The position numbers and the translations under genes are program-made. The notes under the pieces are model-generated. The model was not told the DNA's origin, did not search any database, and saw only the letters and a list, made by a program, of their open reading frames with translations. A DNA stretch of 64,000 nucleotides from JBAZMA01 sp041649995 (GTDB taxonomy: Bacteria; Omnitrophota; Gorgyraeia; Velamenicoccales; Velamenicoccaceae), in assembly GCA_041649995.1 (NCBI GenBank), contig JBAZMA010000009.1:28032-92031 (forward strand), read 5' to 3'. This document shows positions 45,757 through 54,560 of the stretch, in pieces (the first letter of the stretch is position 1; the number at the start of each line of letters is the position of its first letter).

Positions 45757-46968
45757 TTATCCAAGCCTGAATTTCGCGTGGATCGATTTGACCGCTTTTT
45801 CAGCGTCATGCTTCTTGATAATACAGGAGATACTGATCTCGGAAGTCGTGATCATGCCGATGTTGATCTTTTTTTCCGCCAGGGCCTCAAACATGCCGGC
45901 GGCCACCCCGGGATGGGTCTTCATGCCCACGCCGACGATGGAAACGCGGGCGATATCTTTGTCTTCCAAGACCTTACCGGCCTTGATCTTGGGAGAAACC
46001 CTCCCCATCTCTTTTTTCGTCTTGGCCAAATCCGCCAGGGGGACGGTAAAGGAAACATCCGTATAGCCCTTGCGAGAAACGTTCTGGACAATGGTGTCGA
46101 CATTCACGCCCGCTTTGGACAATTCGCGAAAAAGACGGGCCGCGATCCCGGGCTCATCCGGCACGTCGCAGACCGTCACCTTGGCCTCGTTCCTGTTCAA
46201 CGTGACGCCACTGATAACAAAATCCTCCATTTTATCCGCCTCCTTTAAAATAAGTGTCCCCTCTTCAAGGGTAAAGCTGGATCTGACATGGATCGGGATA
46301 TCGAATTTTTTAGCCACCTCTATGGATCTGGCCTGCATGACCTGGGCGCCCAGGGAGGCCATTTCCAGCATCTCATCGTAGGTAATCTGTTTCAATTTGC
46401 GCGCCCCGGGCACGATCCTGGGATCTGTCGTATAGACGCCCGCCACGTCCGTATAGATTTCACAGGTCCGCGCGCCGATCGCCTTGGCCAGGGCCACCGC
46501 CGTCAGATCAGAACCCCCGCGGCCCAGCGTCGTAATATCCTGGTCCTGCGTCACACCCTGAAAACCCGCGACGATGACTATCCTGCCCTGTTCCAGCGCC
46601 TGGCGGATGCGCCCTGGGCCGATATCCATGATCTTGGCCTTGGTGTGCGTCTTGTCGGTCATGATCCCGACCTGTCCGCCGGTAAAGGAGATCGCGTCAT
46701 AACCCAGCTCTTCAATGGCCATGGCCAGAAGGGCGCAGCTGATCTGCTCGCCGGTCGATAAAAGCATGTCCATTTCCCTGGCCGGCGGGTCATGGGTGAT
46801 CTGCTGGGCGAGCTCGATCAATTCATCCGTCGTATCTCCCAGGGCGGAAACGACAACCACGAGTTTCCAGCCCCGCTTCCTGTAGGAAACGACGCGCCGG
46901 GCGACGTTTTTGATCCTTTCCACATTGGCAACCGAACTGCCTCCAAATTTTTGAACAAGGACTTTCAT
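45757..46968 (-). CDS. lysC: Aspartate kinase
   Basis: First step from aspartate to Lys, Thr and Met. The 403-residue protein begins VLVQKFGGSSVANVERI (ATP site), has STGEQISCALLA, GRGGSDLTAVALA and ITYDEMLEMASLGAQVM, then two C-terminal ACT domains (NEAKVTVCDVPDEPG and RVSIVGVGMKTHPGVA) that bind feedback effectors. I chose the ATG at 46968, with AAGGAGGGGGAG just upstream and a four-base overlap with the cstA stop. The open frame upstream of that is antisense-free noise over cstA. Confidence 0.97.
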   Translation of the reverse strand: MKVLVQKFGGSSVANVERIKNVARRVVSYRKRGWKLVVVVSALGDTTDELIELAQQITHDPPAREMDMLLSTGEQISCALLAMAIEELGYDAISFTGGQVGIMTDKTHTKAKIMDIGPGRIRQALEQGRIVIVAGFQGVTQDQDITTLGRGGSDLTAVALAKAIGARTCEIYTDVAGVYTTDPRIVPGARKLKQITYDEMLEMASLGAQVMQARSIEVAKKFDIPIHVRSSFTLEEGTLILKEADKMEDFVISGVTLNRNEAKVTVCDVPDEPGIAARLFRELSKAGVNVDTIVQNVSRKGYTDVSFTVPLADLAKTKKEMGRVSPKIKAGKVLEDKDIARVSIVGVGMKTHPGVAAGMFEALAEKKINIGMITTSEISISCIIKKHDAEKAVKSIHAKFRLG

Positions 46969-48629
46969 GCTCGCTCCCCCTCCTTGCGTTCCTGTCGAAA
47001 TCTCTGATCGGTTTTCGAATCCCTTCCTGATTCCTTTTCTCTTTGGCGAAAAACCCAGGCCTGACGAGCCTCTCCCAGCATGATCGCGGATAAAACCAAA
47101 AGAACCAGCGTGATCCCGGTCAACAAAAATTGACGGTTCTGAATATAAGCGAGGGCCTGAATGATCAAGGCCGCGATGGCCGTTACATACATCAGGATCG
47201 CCGGGATCAGCGTGTACCACATAGGTTTTTTTCGGATCATCAGATAACCGCTGACGATAAAAAGCGCAAGCGCGGCCACGAGTTGATTGGAAGCCCCGAA
47301 AACGGGCCAGATCCGGTTCCAGGCGCCGGAGAAAACCAAAAACCCGGCGGCCGCGACAACGATGAGGGTATTCAGGAATCTGTTGGAAAAACCCGTTAAT
47401 TCTTCCGTCAGGTAACGGCAAACGCGCGTGGCCGTATCCAGCGTTGTCAGGATAAAGGCGTTGAGGATCATGACGGCGATATAAAGCCCGTAATCGCCGA
47501 AGAAAAATCTCGTCAATCCCGTGTATCCCATCCCGAAAAGGCAGATCGGGCCCTGGTCCCGAAGCAGCAGGCAAAGATCAGGGGTTGATTTGGCGATCCC
47601 GCTTGTGATGGCCAAGACGGCAACCAGGGCGACAACACCCTCGGCCACCATGGCGCCATAGCCCACGCGCCGGGCATAACGCTCATTGTTCAATTGCTTG
47701 GACGTCGTTCCGCTGGCGATGAGGGAATGAAACCCCGAAACCGCGCCGCAGGCGATTGTGACGAACATCATCGGCCACAACATGCCCTGCGAAGTGTTCC
47801 AGGACACGAACGCGGGCTGCCGGATCACGGGATGGCTGATCAACAACCCCAATAGCCCCATGCCCGCCCCGAACACAAGGAGAAAACTGCACAGGTAATC
47901 GCGCGGCTGCAGAAGCAAATTGACGGGAGTCACAGAAGCCAAAAAAGAATAAACCAGAAGAAGGACGGTCCAGGCCAAACCCGCGTTACCCGGCAGCCGC
48001 AGCGGCGCGAAATGCCCGGCAAAAACAAGCAGAGCCAAAAGCCCGAGGCCCAAGACGGTCGCCCCCGCGAGGTTCGTCTTGCGGACATAGATCAAATAGC
48101 CGGTCAAAAGCGCGACAGGGATAAGCCCCAGGGAAGGAAGCACGACCTTTGGTTCCGTCACAAAGGTCTTGGCGCAAAGATCCGTAAAAACAGCGATGAC
48201 CAAAATCAGGGCGAGCCAGACAAAAATGGAAAAAATGAGACGCGCCCGGCGGGAAACGACATAAGAGGAAATCTCCGCGATGGACCTTCCCTCGTGGCGC
48301 ACGGAAACCAAAAGCGCGGTCAGATCATGCACGCCGCCGATCAACACCGTTCCCAGGACAATCCACAAGACGGCCGGACCCCATCCCCAAAGGACGCATC
48401 CGATGACCGGTCCGATGACCGGGCCCGCCCCGGCGATGGAAGAAAAATGATGCCCGAAGAGAACCAGCCAGTTCTTGGCGGGCACAAAATCCACGCCGTC
48501 GTAACGGGAGACGGCCGGCGTCGGCCTCGAAGGATCGATCGCAAACAGGCCCGCGATCCTGCGACCGTAAAAATGATAGCCCGCCCATAACAAAACCAGG
48601 CCTGTGATCAGGATGACCAGGCTGTTCAT
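46965..48629 (-). CDS. cstA: Carbon starvation protein CstA family (peptide/pyruvate permease)
   Basis: A 554-residue inner-membrane protein with about 15 hydrophobic segments. Family blocks: VPAKNWLVLFGHHFSSIAGAGPVIGPV, DLTALLVSVRHEGRSIAEI, and ACGAVSGFHSLIASGTTSKQL. CstA-type carriers import peptides or pyruvate. It is shorter than E. coli CstA (about 700), like other compact members. Placement between apgM and lysC, coupled to both by ATGA overlaps, is unusual for a transporter of this kind. Confidence 0.94.
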   Translation of the reverse strand: MNSLVILITGLVLLWAGYHFYGRRIAGLFAIDPSRPTPAVSRYDGVDFVPAKNWLVLFGHHFSSIAGAGPVIGPVIGCVLWGWGPAVLWIVLGTVLIGGVHDLTALLVSVRHEGRSIAEISSYVVSRRARLIFSIFVWLALILVIAVFTDLCAKTFVTEPKVVLPSLGLIPVALLTGYLIYVRKTNLAGATVLGLGLLALLVFAGHFAPLRLPGNAGLAWTVLLLVYSFLASVTPVNLLLQPRDYLCSFLLVFGAGMGLLGLLISHPVIRQPAFVSWNTSQGMLWPMMFVTIACGAVSGFHSLIASGTTSKQLNNERYARRVGYGAMVAEGVVALVAVLAITSGIAKSTPDLCLLLRDQGPICLFGMGYTGLTRFFFGDYGLYIAVMILNAFILTTLDTATRVCRYLTEELTGFSNRFLNTLIVVAAAGFLVFSGAWNRIWPVFGASNQLVAALALFIVSGYLMIRKKPMWYTLIPAILMYVTAIAALIIQALAYIQNRQFLLTGITLVLLVLSAIMLGEARQAWVFRQREKESGRDSKTDQRFRQERKEGERA

Positions 48630-49822
48630 CGCAACAACACATCCATAAGCTGATGGCCCTCAAAATGCACGGAACTTTTTCTGGCTTCCGCTTCCGTAAA
48701 AACCTCGAAGCCGTTGCCGGCGATCCCCTGCCCCATCATCGCCACACAGACGGCATCCGGCACGTGCTTTCGCATTTCCACGGGCGTGGCGTGGTCCGGC
48801 AGCACCATAAGCCTCCACCCTTCTTTTTTATCCTTGAAATGATTCAGGATCGTGCCGACGACATGCGTGTCAAAGCGCTCGATACAGGCGATCTTGTTGC
48901 GAAGGTCGCCGTTATGGCCCGCCTCGTCCGTCGCCTCCACATGGATAAAAACAAAATCGCGCGTCTCCAGGGCTTTTAAACCCGCCTCGGCCTTTCCCTG
49001 GTAGTTGGTATCGTAATAGCCGGTCGCGCCTTCGACTGAGATGACGTCCAGGCCGATCAGTTTCCCGATGCCTTTGATCAGGTCAACGGCGGAAATAACC
49101 GCGCCGGACAATCCGAATTTCTCCCTGAAAGAGGGCATGGTTATCTTCTGGCCCTGCCCCCAAAGCCAGATCATGGTCGCCGGATTTTCGTGCAAATCCA
49201 GCCTGACCCTGTTGATCTCCTGGCCGGCGAGGACTGCCTTGGATCGCTCCATCAGATCCAGAAGGACACCGCAGCCCTTTTTGCCTTTGGGCAAATGCCT
49301 GTTCACGGACTCGCCCAGGATATCATGAGGGGGAAAACAGCGGCACTGGATCAAATCTTCCACGCAATACCCTTTCAAAACCAAAAGGTGCCTGTAACTG
49401 ACCCCGGGATAAAATGTCACCGCGGCAGATCCCAGGGCCCGGTTGAGCTCGGCGATCAAAACAGAGGCTTCTTTCGAAGAAATATGCCCGGCGCTGTAGT
49501 CCGCCATCTTCCCGTCGGAAACGGTCACCAGGTTGCAACGCAAGGCCACATCGCTGGCGGAAAGTTCCACGCCCAGATAGGCGGCTTCCAGAGGCGCGCG
49601 GCCGGAATAATATACCTGCGGGTCATATCCCATAATGGAGAGATTCGCCACGTCGGAAGCCGGGGCCAGCCGGCCGGGGATGGTCGTGGCCTCCCCCAGC
49701 ATCCCGTTCTTGACAAGATAATCCATGTTCGGGGTCTGGGCCGCTTCCAGCGGGGTCTTGCCTCCCAGCTTCTCCAAAGGGTGGTCGGCCATTCCATCGG
49801 GGACAAGCACGATATACTTCAT
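48626..49822 (-). CDS. ApgM-family cofactor-independent phosphoglycerate mutase-like protein; candidate homoserine kinase
   Basis: A 398-residue member of the alkaline-phosphatase superfamily, archaeal phosphoglycerate mutase group. It starts VLVPDGMADHPLEKLGGKTPLEAAQTPNMD, has FIHVEATDEAGHNGD and VLPDHATPVE with metal-binding Asp/His. A bacterial subgroup has been proposed as the homoserine kinase of species lacking ThrB. The position between coaB-thrC-hom and lysC and the lack of thrB here favour that role, but mutase activity cannot be excluded. It overlaps cstA and coaB by four bases each. Confidence 0.85.
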   Translation of the reverse strand: MKYIVLVPDGMADHPLEKLGGKTPLEAAQTPNMDYLVKNGMLGEATTIPGRLAPASDVANLSIMGYDPQVYYSGRAPLEAAYLGVELSASDVALRCNLVTVSDGKMADYSAGHISSKEASVLIAELNRALGSAAVTFYPGVSYRHLLVLKGYCVEDLIQCRCFPPHDILGESVNRHLPKGKKGCGVLLDLMERSKAVLAGQEINRVRLDLHENPATMIWLWGQGQKITMPSFREKFGLSGAVISAVDLIKGIGKLIGLDVISVEGATGYYDTNYQGKAEAGLKALETRDFVFIHVEATDEAGHNGDLRNKIACIERFDTHVVGTILNHFKDKKEGWRLMVLPDHATPVEMRKHVPDAVCVAMMGQGIAGNGFEVFTEAEARKSSVHFEGHQLMDVLLR

Positions 49823-50472
49823 ATATTCGCCGTCTTTTCTTTTAAGATTTTGAACAGGGAACGAACCAGGCCCGCTTTGGATTCCGACCTGGCCAGAACA
49901 TCCGACGATCCCAGGATAAAGCCGCGATAACGTCCGTCCTGGAAACGGTTGGCCACGACGAGATCCGCCGAAGCCCGCTTTTTGGCTTCCAAGGCCCTTT
50001 TCAACAGGACGGCATCGCTCACCCGGCCTTCCAGTTTGAACATGACCAGAAAGGCCCCCGGGTTCAGACGCCTCATGAGATCAACCAGTTTTGGCGCCGG
50101 CCTCAAGCGAAGGATCAGCTGTTCATTTTTCGAGGAGATCTTCCCCTCGACAGGTTCCATCAGATAATCGCTCACGGCAGCGCAGTGCAGGATCAGGTCA
50201 TAGCGCCGGCGCGTCAGGGTTCGCGAGATCAATTTCAAGAGTTCGTCAAAATATTTAAAACGGGCCACGCGCGCGCCCTGCGGCGAGTCCGCGTGGGTGG
50301 CCGGCCCCAAAAACAGGTCCGTTCGCATGCCGCAGGATACGGCCTCCCTGGCCAGAAGAAAACCCAGCTCTCCGGAAGACGTATTGCTGATGACGCGGAC
50401 GTCATCAATAGGCACCCATGTGGGCCCCGCGGTTATGAGGATTTTTTTTCCTCTTAAGGACGGCGCGTTCAT
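49819..50472 (-). CDS. coaB: Phosphopantothenate-cysteine ligase, stand-alone CoaB
   Basis: Joins 4'-phosphopantothenate and cysteine in CoA synthesis. The 217 residues correspond to the C-terminal half of CoaBC: ILITAGPTWVPIDDVRVISNTSSGELG at the start (shown here as family signature GPTxxxIDxVRxxxNxSSG), the AAVSDY motif, and KLVDLMRR near substrate-binding residues. The usual N-terminal flavin decarboxylase (CoaC) is absent and no separate coaC is in the window. It abuts thrC directly and overlaps apgM. Confidence 0.88.
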   Translation of the reverse strand: MNAPSLRGKKILITAGPTWVPIDDVRVISNTSSGELGFLLAREAVSCGMRTDLFLGPATHADSPQGARVARFKYFDELLKLISRTLTRRRYDLILHCAAVSDYLMEPVEGKISSKNEQLILRLRPAPKLVDLMRRLNPGAFLVMFKLEGRVSDAVLLKRALEAKKRASADLVVANRFQDGRYRGFILGSSDVLARSESKAGLVRSLFKILKEKTANI

Positions 50473-51561
50473 CTAAAATCCGATTTCTTTACGAATAGCT
50501 TTGAAGTCAGGCTTGATAATTTTAGGCGTGCGGACAGACGCGATGGCGCGGTCCGGATCTTTGAGTCCGTGACCGGTCAGAACACAGACCAGGGTGGCCT
50601 TGTTTTTTCCGGAAGACTGCCGTTTAAAATAGCCCGAGCGGGCAAGCTTAAGGACGCCAGCCACAGACGCCGCGGACGCAGGCTCCGCGAACACACCCTC
50701 GCTGACGGCCAAAAGCCTGTAAGCGCTCAGGATCTCCCTGTCGGTGACGGTCTGAATCAAACCGCCGGATTCATCGCGGGCGGCTAAGGCGTATTGCCAG
50801 CTGGCAGGATTGCCGATCTTGATCGCTGTCGCGATGGTTTTAGGGTCCTTGATCGGCTTCCCTTTGACGATGGGAGCGGAACCAGCCGCCTGGAAACCAA
50901 GCATTTTCGGAAGAGATCGTATCCGGCCGGCCTTCTGATATTCCTTGTATCCCTTCCAGTAGGCTGTAATATTGCCGGCGTTCCCGACAGGAATGGCATG
51001 AAAATCCGGGGCGCGCCCCAGGGCGTCGCAGATCTCAAAAGACCCCGTTTTTTGCCCTTCGATCCGGTAAGGATTAACGGAGTTGACAAGCGTAATGGGA
51101 TATTGAGCGGCGATTTGACGGACCAGGACCAGGGCGTCATCAAAGTTTCCCCTGACAGCCAGGACCCTGGCGCCATGGATCAGGGCCTGGGCCAGTTTTC
51201 CCATGGCAATGGCGCCCGCCGGCAAAAGCACAACGCACCTGATCTTGGCCCTGGCCGCGTAAGCGGCTGCCGAGGCGGACGTATTGCCTGTGGAAGCGCA
51301 GATGACTGCCTTTGAACCGGCTTCCACGGCCTTGGAAATAGCCATCGTCATGCCGCGGTCCTTAAAAGATCCCGTCGGGTTAGTGCCTTCATATTTCAAA
51401 TAGAGCCGGCATCCGGTCAGATCGCTCAAAACGGAAGAAAAAATCAACGGCGTATTCCCCTCGTTCAAGGTCACGACAGGCGTCTTTTCGCCGACAGGGA
51501 GAAACTCCCTGTACTTATGAATCAAGCCCTGATAAAACATGCTCTCAGACCATGGTCTCAT
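50473..51561 (-). CDS. thrC: Threonine synthase
   Basis: PLP enzyme converting O-phosphohomoserine to threonine. The 362-residue short-form protein has [12 protein letters not shown], the PLP-lysine motif [31 protein letters not shown], the phosphate-binding glycine loop in [15 protein letters not shown], and a C-terminal [11 protein letters not shown]. The ATG (51561) follows the hom stop with no gap. Its substrate must come from a homoserine kinase, for which apgM two genes on is the only local candidate. Confidence 0.97.
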   Translation of the reverse strand: MRPWSESMFYQGLIHKYREFLPVGEKTPVVTLNEGNTPLIFSSVLSDLTGCRLYLKYEGTNPTGSFKDRGMTMAISKAVEAGSKAVICASTGNTSASAAAYAARAKIRCVVLLPAGAIAMGKLAQALIHGARVLAVRGNFDDALVLVRQIAAQYPITLVNSVNPYRIEGQKTGSFEICDALGRAPDFHAIPVGNAGNITAYWKGYKEYQKAGRIRSLPKMLGFQAAGSAPIVKGKPIKDPKTIATAIKIGNPASWQYALAARDESGGLIQTVTDREILSAYRLLAVSEGVFAEPASAASVAGVLKLARSGYFKRQSSGKNKATLVCVLTGHGLKDPDRAIASVRTPKIIKPDFKAIRKEIGF

Positions 51562-52845
51562 TTAATCTTCCATCCTGATTTTTGTCGTCTTCCCCTTCAC
51601 GATAGCCAGCCGGTCGATCGTCTCCAGCGCCTGCCTCATATGCTTCTCAGGCACATGATGGGTAATCATGACAACGGGGACAAATTTGGCGCGCTTGCGC
51701 TCTTTCTGGCTCACCTGAGCGATACCGATATGATACTTTCCGAGAATCCCGGAAATCCTGGCGAGGATGCCGGGCTTATCAATGGCCATAAACCTGAGAT
51801 AATAACGGCTCAGGATCTCGTCGCGGCGCCGCACGCGCCTGACCCTTGGCTGCGCCTTCACCCTCTCCTGCGGCGAGGCCTGCGCGTCCTGACCAAGATC
51901 TACAATATCGCTGATGACTGCGGATGCCGTAGGAGAAGCCCCGGCCCCCCGGCCGTAAAAGAGCATATCGCCTGCCATGTCCGACTTCAGCAGCACGGCG
52001 TTAAAAACCCCGTTCACGCCTGCCAGCATGTGATCCTTGGGCAAAAGGGTCGGATGGACCCTCACTTCCAGGTCTTCCCGCGCTTTCTTGGCGATCGCCA
52101 AAGGCTTGATGACCAGGCCCATTTCTCCCGCGTAGCGGACATCCATTTCGGAAATTCCGGAAATCCCTTCCCGCACGACAGACTCCAGAGGCACAAGCTT
52201 GGAGAACAACAGGTAGCACAGAATGATCAGTTTGTGGGCCGCGTCCACCCCTTCGACGTCAAAACGCGCGTTGCGCTCCGCGTACCCTTTCTTTTTCGCC
52301 CGGCTCAAGGCCTCGGAAAAACTCAAGGAATCCTGCGACATCTTGGTCAACAGGTAGTTGGAAGTCCCGTTAATAATGCCCCAAAGGGAATCCACGCGGT
52401 TAACCACAAGGCCTTCCCTCAACGCCTTGATGATGGGAATACCGCCGCAAACAGAGGCTTCAAATTTCAGCTGTTTATGACTGCGCGCCGCGACCCCAAG
52501 CAGCCCGACGATCTCGCCTGACAAGAGGGCCTTATTGGCGGTCACCACGTGCTTGCCGTTCCTTAAGGCCTGGACGATCAATTCTCTGGCCGGATGATGG
52601 CCGCCGATCAATTCAACGACCACATCGATCTTCTCATTTCTGAGGATATCCTGCGGATCCGTGGTAAAGCAGGATGAGGGAAGGCCTAATTTGGCGGCCT
52701 GGCTTCTGCGTTTGTCGCAGGCCAAAAGCAGGTGGACATCCACCCCGCTGCGCTGCAGGATCAGGCCTCTTTTTTCCCGCAAGGCCTTGACCACCCCGGA
52801 ACCGACCGTGCCTAAACCGATCACACCCACATGAATTTTTTTCAC
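51562..52845 (-). CDS. hom: Homoserine dehydrogenase
   Basis: Reduces aspartate semialdehyde to homoserine. The 427-residue protein begins VKKIHVGVIGLGTVGSGVV (Rossmann), has VELIGGHHPARELI, ANKALL, the catalytic-lysine block GTSNYLLTKM and GVDAAHKLIILCYLLF, and a C-terminal ACT domain (RFMAIDKPGILARISGILGKY) for threonine feedback. I chose the GTG at 52845 with AAGGAG just upstream; the longer ATG at 52893 would overlap the DoxX gene by 40 bases. Confidence 0.96.
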   Translation of the reverse strand: MKKIHVGVIGLGTVGSGVVKALREKRGLILQRSGVDVHLLLACDKRRSQAAKLGLPSSCFTTDPQDILRNEKIDVVVELIGGHHPARELIVQALRNGKHVVTANKALLSGEIVGLLGVAARSHKQLKFEASVCGGIPIIKALREGLVVNRVDSLWGIINGTSNYLLTKMSQDSLSFSEALSRAKKKGYAERNARFDVEGVDAAHKLIILCYLLFSKLVPLESVVREGISGISEMDVRYAGEMGLVIKPLAIAKKAREDLEVRVHPTLLPKDHMLAGVNGVFNAVLLKSDMAGDMLFYGRGAGASPTASAVISDIVDLGQDAQASPQERVKAQPRVRRVRRRDEILSRYYLRFMAIDKPGILARISGILGKYHIGIAQVSQKERKRAKFVPVVMITHHVPEKHMRQALETIDRLAIVKGKTTKIRMED

Positions 52846-52853
52846 GCGTCTCC

Positions 52854-53276
52854 TTAAAGAGTTGCCTTTGCGGGCCAGAAGGCCATCACCCACCGGCCGG
52901 GGCCTACGAACACAAGGCCCAAAAACACGGCGCCGTCTTCAATGGCATGGGCCGCCGCCATCAGTCCCTGTCCTTTGGAAAAATGCATGGACGCGGCCAC
53001 CGCCATCACCAAAAAAAGGAAAAAACAAGCCGGCCTGAAAAAAATCCCAGTCAGGACACAAAGGCCTCCGGCAGCCATGACCACGCTGGCTAAAAACCCC
53101 CAAAAAACAGGCCAGAAAAATATTCCGACTGCATTGACCGCGGACCCGACTTCTCTCCAGGCCCCGGGGCCGGCCATTAATTTCGGCAAACCATAATAGA
53201 GGAACATGGGCCCTAAAACACAGCGGATCAGCAAAAGGCCTGCGTCGGCGTATTTAGAAACGTCAAAACCTGTCAT
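52854..53276 (-). CDS. DoxX-family membrane protein
   Basis: A 140-residue protein with four membrane helices. It starts with a DoxX-like LLLIRCVLGPMFLYYGLPKLMAGPGA, has the conserved glycine-rich FWGFLASVVMAAGGLCVLTGIFF and ends with a WVMAFW segment. DoxX proteins are small quinol/oxidase-associated or redox-linked membrane proteins, mostly of uncertain role. It lies 8 bases before hom and 48 bases after tRNA-Pro, so it is the first protein-coding gene of the amino-acid operon. Confidence 0.9.
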   Translation of the reverse strand: MTGFDVSKYADAGLLLIRCVLGPMFLYYGLPKLMAGPGAWREVGSAVNAVGIFFWPVFWGFLASVVMAAGGLCVLTGIFFRPACFFLFLVMAVAASMHFSKGQGLMAAAHAIEDGAVFLGLVFVGPGRWVMAFWPAKATL

Positions 53277-53324
53277 CCTCTTTCCTTATTCTCCTGACCA
53301 ACATCCGGAAAAAAAATTTAAAAG

Positions 53325-53398
53325 TCGGGGCGAGCGGACTCGAACCGCTGACCCCTTGAACCCCATTCAAGTGCGCTACCAAACTGCGCTACGCCCCG
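53325..53398 (-). tRNA. tRNA-Pro(GGG)
   Basis: A complete 74-nt cloverleaf on the minus strand. The acceptor CGGGGCG pairs with CGCCCCG, the D arm has GCGC/GCGC, the anticodon stem CTTGA/TCAAG holds loop ATGGGGT with anticodon GGG, and the T loop is TTCGAGT. The discriminator is A and CCA is not encoded. A run of AAATTTTTTTT downstream may act as terminator or processing site. Confidence 0.96.
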
Positions 53399-53426
53399 CT
53401 TTTAAATCTTATTCGAAAAATCAACC

Positions 53427-54446
53427 TCAAAAATGGAAATCCTGATCCTCCGCCCTTTTTTTCCGTTCCATCAGATTCCTTACCGCGGCCTTAGGGGAGG
53501 CCTTATGAAAAAGAACTTCGCATATCGCATGCGTGATCGGCATGGAAACTTTGTATTTTTTGCTTAATCCCAGCGCGGAGCGCGATGTCAGGACGCCTTC
53601 GGCGACCATTTTCATGGAAGACAGGATCTTTGCCACCCGCTCGCCTTTGCCGATACGCTCCCCCACAGAATGATTCCGGCTCAAAGGATTAAAACAGGTC
53701 GTGACGAGATCTCCTAAGCCCGAAATTCCCGCGAACGTGTCCCGCCTGGCGCCCATGGCCGCTCCCAATCTTGACATCTCTGCCAATCCACGGGATACGA
53801 TGGCGGCCTTGGCGTTCGTCCCGAATCCAAGCCCGTCGGAAATCCCGCAGGCGATGGCGATGATATTCTTTAAGCTTCCGCCCAGTTCCACGCCCACGAC
53901 ATCGGCATTCGTATAGACCCGAAAGGATCCGGACATAAAAACATCCTGGACTTTTTCCATCAGGGCGCGGTCATCAGAAGAAACAACAGCCGCTGTGGGA
54001 ACATGACGCACCACCTCCGCGGCGATCGTCGGGCCCGAGAGGACCGCCAGGCGCTCGCTTTTCCAAACCCGGCGTATGACCTGTGTCATCCTCAGGAGTG
54101 TTTTCTCCTCGATACCCTTGACGACGCTGACAACAGGCAGGCGGGGAGAAACAAAAGCCCTGCTTTTCTCAAGCACCCCCCTGAGATAATTGGAAGGAAC
54201 AGCGGCCACGATCAAATCCATATTGTCCAGGCCCGCGAACGAAGAAGTGATTTTCAGGCCTTTGGGCAAAAGAACGCCTTTCAAATACCGCGGATTCAGC
54301 CTATGGTCTCTCAAATACCCAGCGTAATCCTCAAAAGGGCTCCAAAGAGTGACATCCATCCCCTTTTCAAACAAGAGGATGGAAAGAGTAGTACCCCAGC
54401 CTCCATCACCTAAAACCGTGATCTTTCTGATTTTTTTCGTCATCAA
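53427..54446 (-). CDS. gpsA: Glycerol-3-phosphate dehydrogenase [NAD(P)+]
   Basis: Reduces dihydroxyacetone phosphate to sn-glycerol-3-phosphate for phospholipid synthesis. The 339-residue protein has the N-terminal VLGDGGWGTTLSILL, VAAVPSNYLRGVL, VSVVKGIE, SGPTIAAEVVR, and the catalytic-domain segments VGVELGGSLKNIIAIACGISDGLGFGTNAKAA and GISGLGDLVTTC. The nucleotide loop has Asp (GDGGWG) where Ala is common. It begins with two ATG codons; the first is at 54446. A good promoter is 60-80 bases upstream. Confidence 0.96.
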   Translation of the reverse strand: MMTKKIRKITVLGDGGWGTTLSILLFEKGMDVTLWSPFEDYAGYLRDHRLNPRYLKGVLLPKGLKITSSFAGLDNMDLIVAAVPSNYLRGVLEKSRAFVSPRLPVVSVVKGIEEKTLLRMTQVIRRVWKSERLAVLSGPTIAAEVVRHVPTAAVVSSDDRALMEKVQDVFMSGSFRVYTNADVVGVELGGSLKNIIAIACGISDGLGFGTNAKAAIVSRGLAEMSRLGAAMGARRDTFAGISGLGDLVTTCFNPLSRNHSVGERIGKGERVAKILSSMKMVAEGVLTSRSALGLSKKYKVSMPITHAICEVLFHKASPKAAVRNLMERKKRAEDQDFHF

Positions 54447-54502
54447 GCTGTTTAGTCTTTTATTTATAACTGGTTATGGAAAATCATCAGATGGAATGTA
54501 TT

Positions 54503-54531
54503 ATTTTACAAAAAGGGATGCAGAATGTCAA
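54503..54531 (-). promoter_or_regulatory. Sigma-70-type promoter for gpsA and downstream operon
   Basis: Minus-strand TTGACA (54531-54526), 17-base spacer, TAAAAT (54508-54503), giving a leader of about 50 nt. It is 30 bases downstream of the patatin gene's stop, so the signalling operon and the gpsA operon are separately initiated. Confidence 0.72.
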
Positions 54532-54560
54532 TATATTCGTTGGGAAGGGGTCAAGAAGGG

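Noticed and set aside
45757..47574. A 605-residue version of aspartate kinase
   Set aside because: The extra 202 residues lie over cstA in another frame and resemble nothing. The ATG at 46968 has a strong ribosome-binding site and the family N-terminus.
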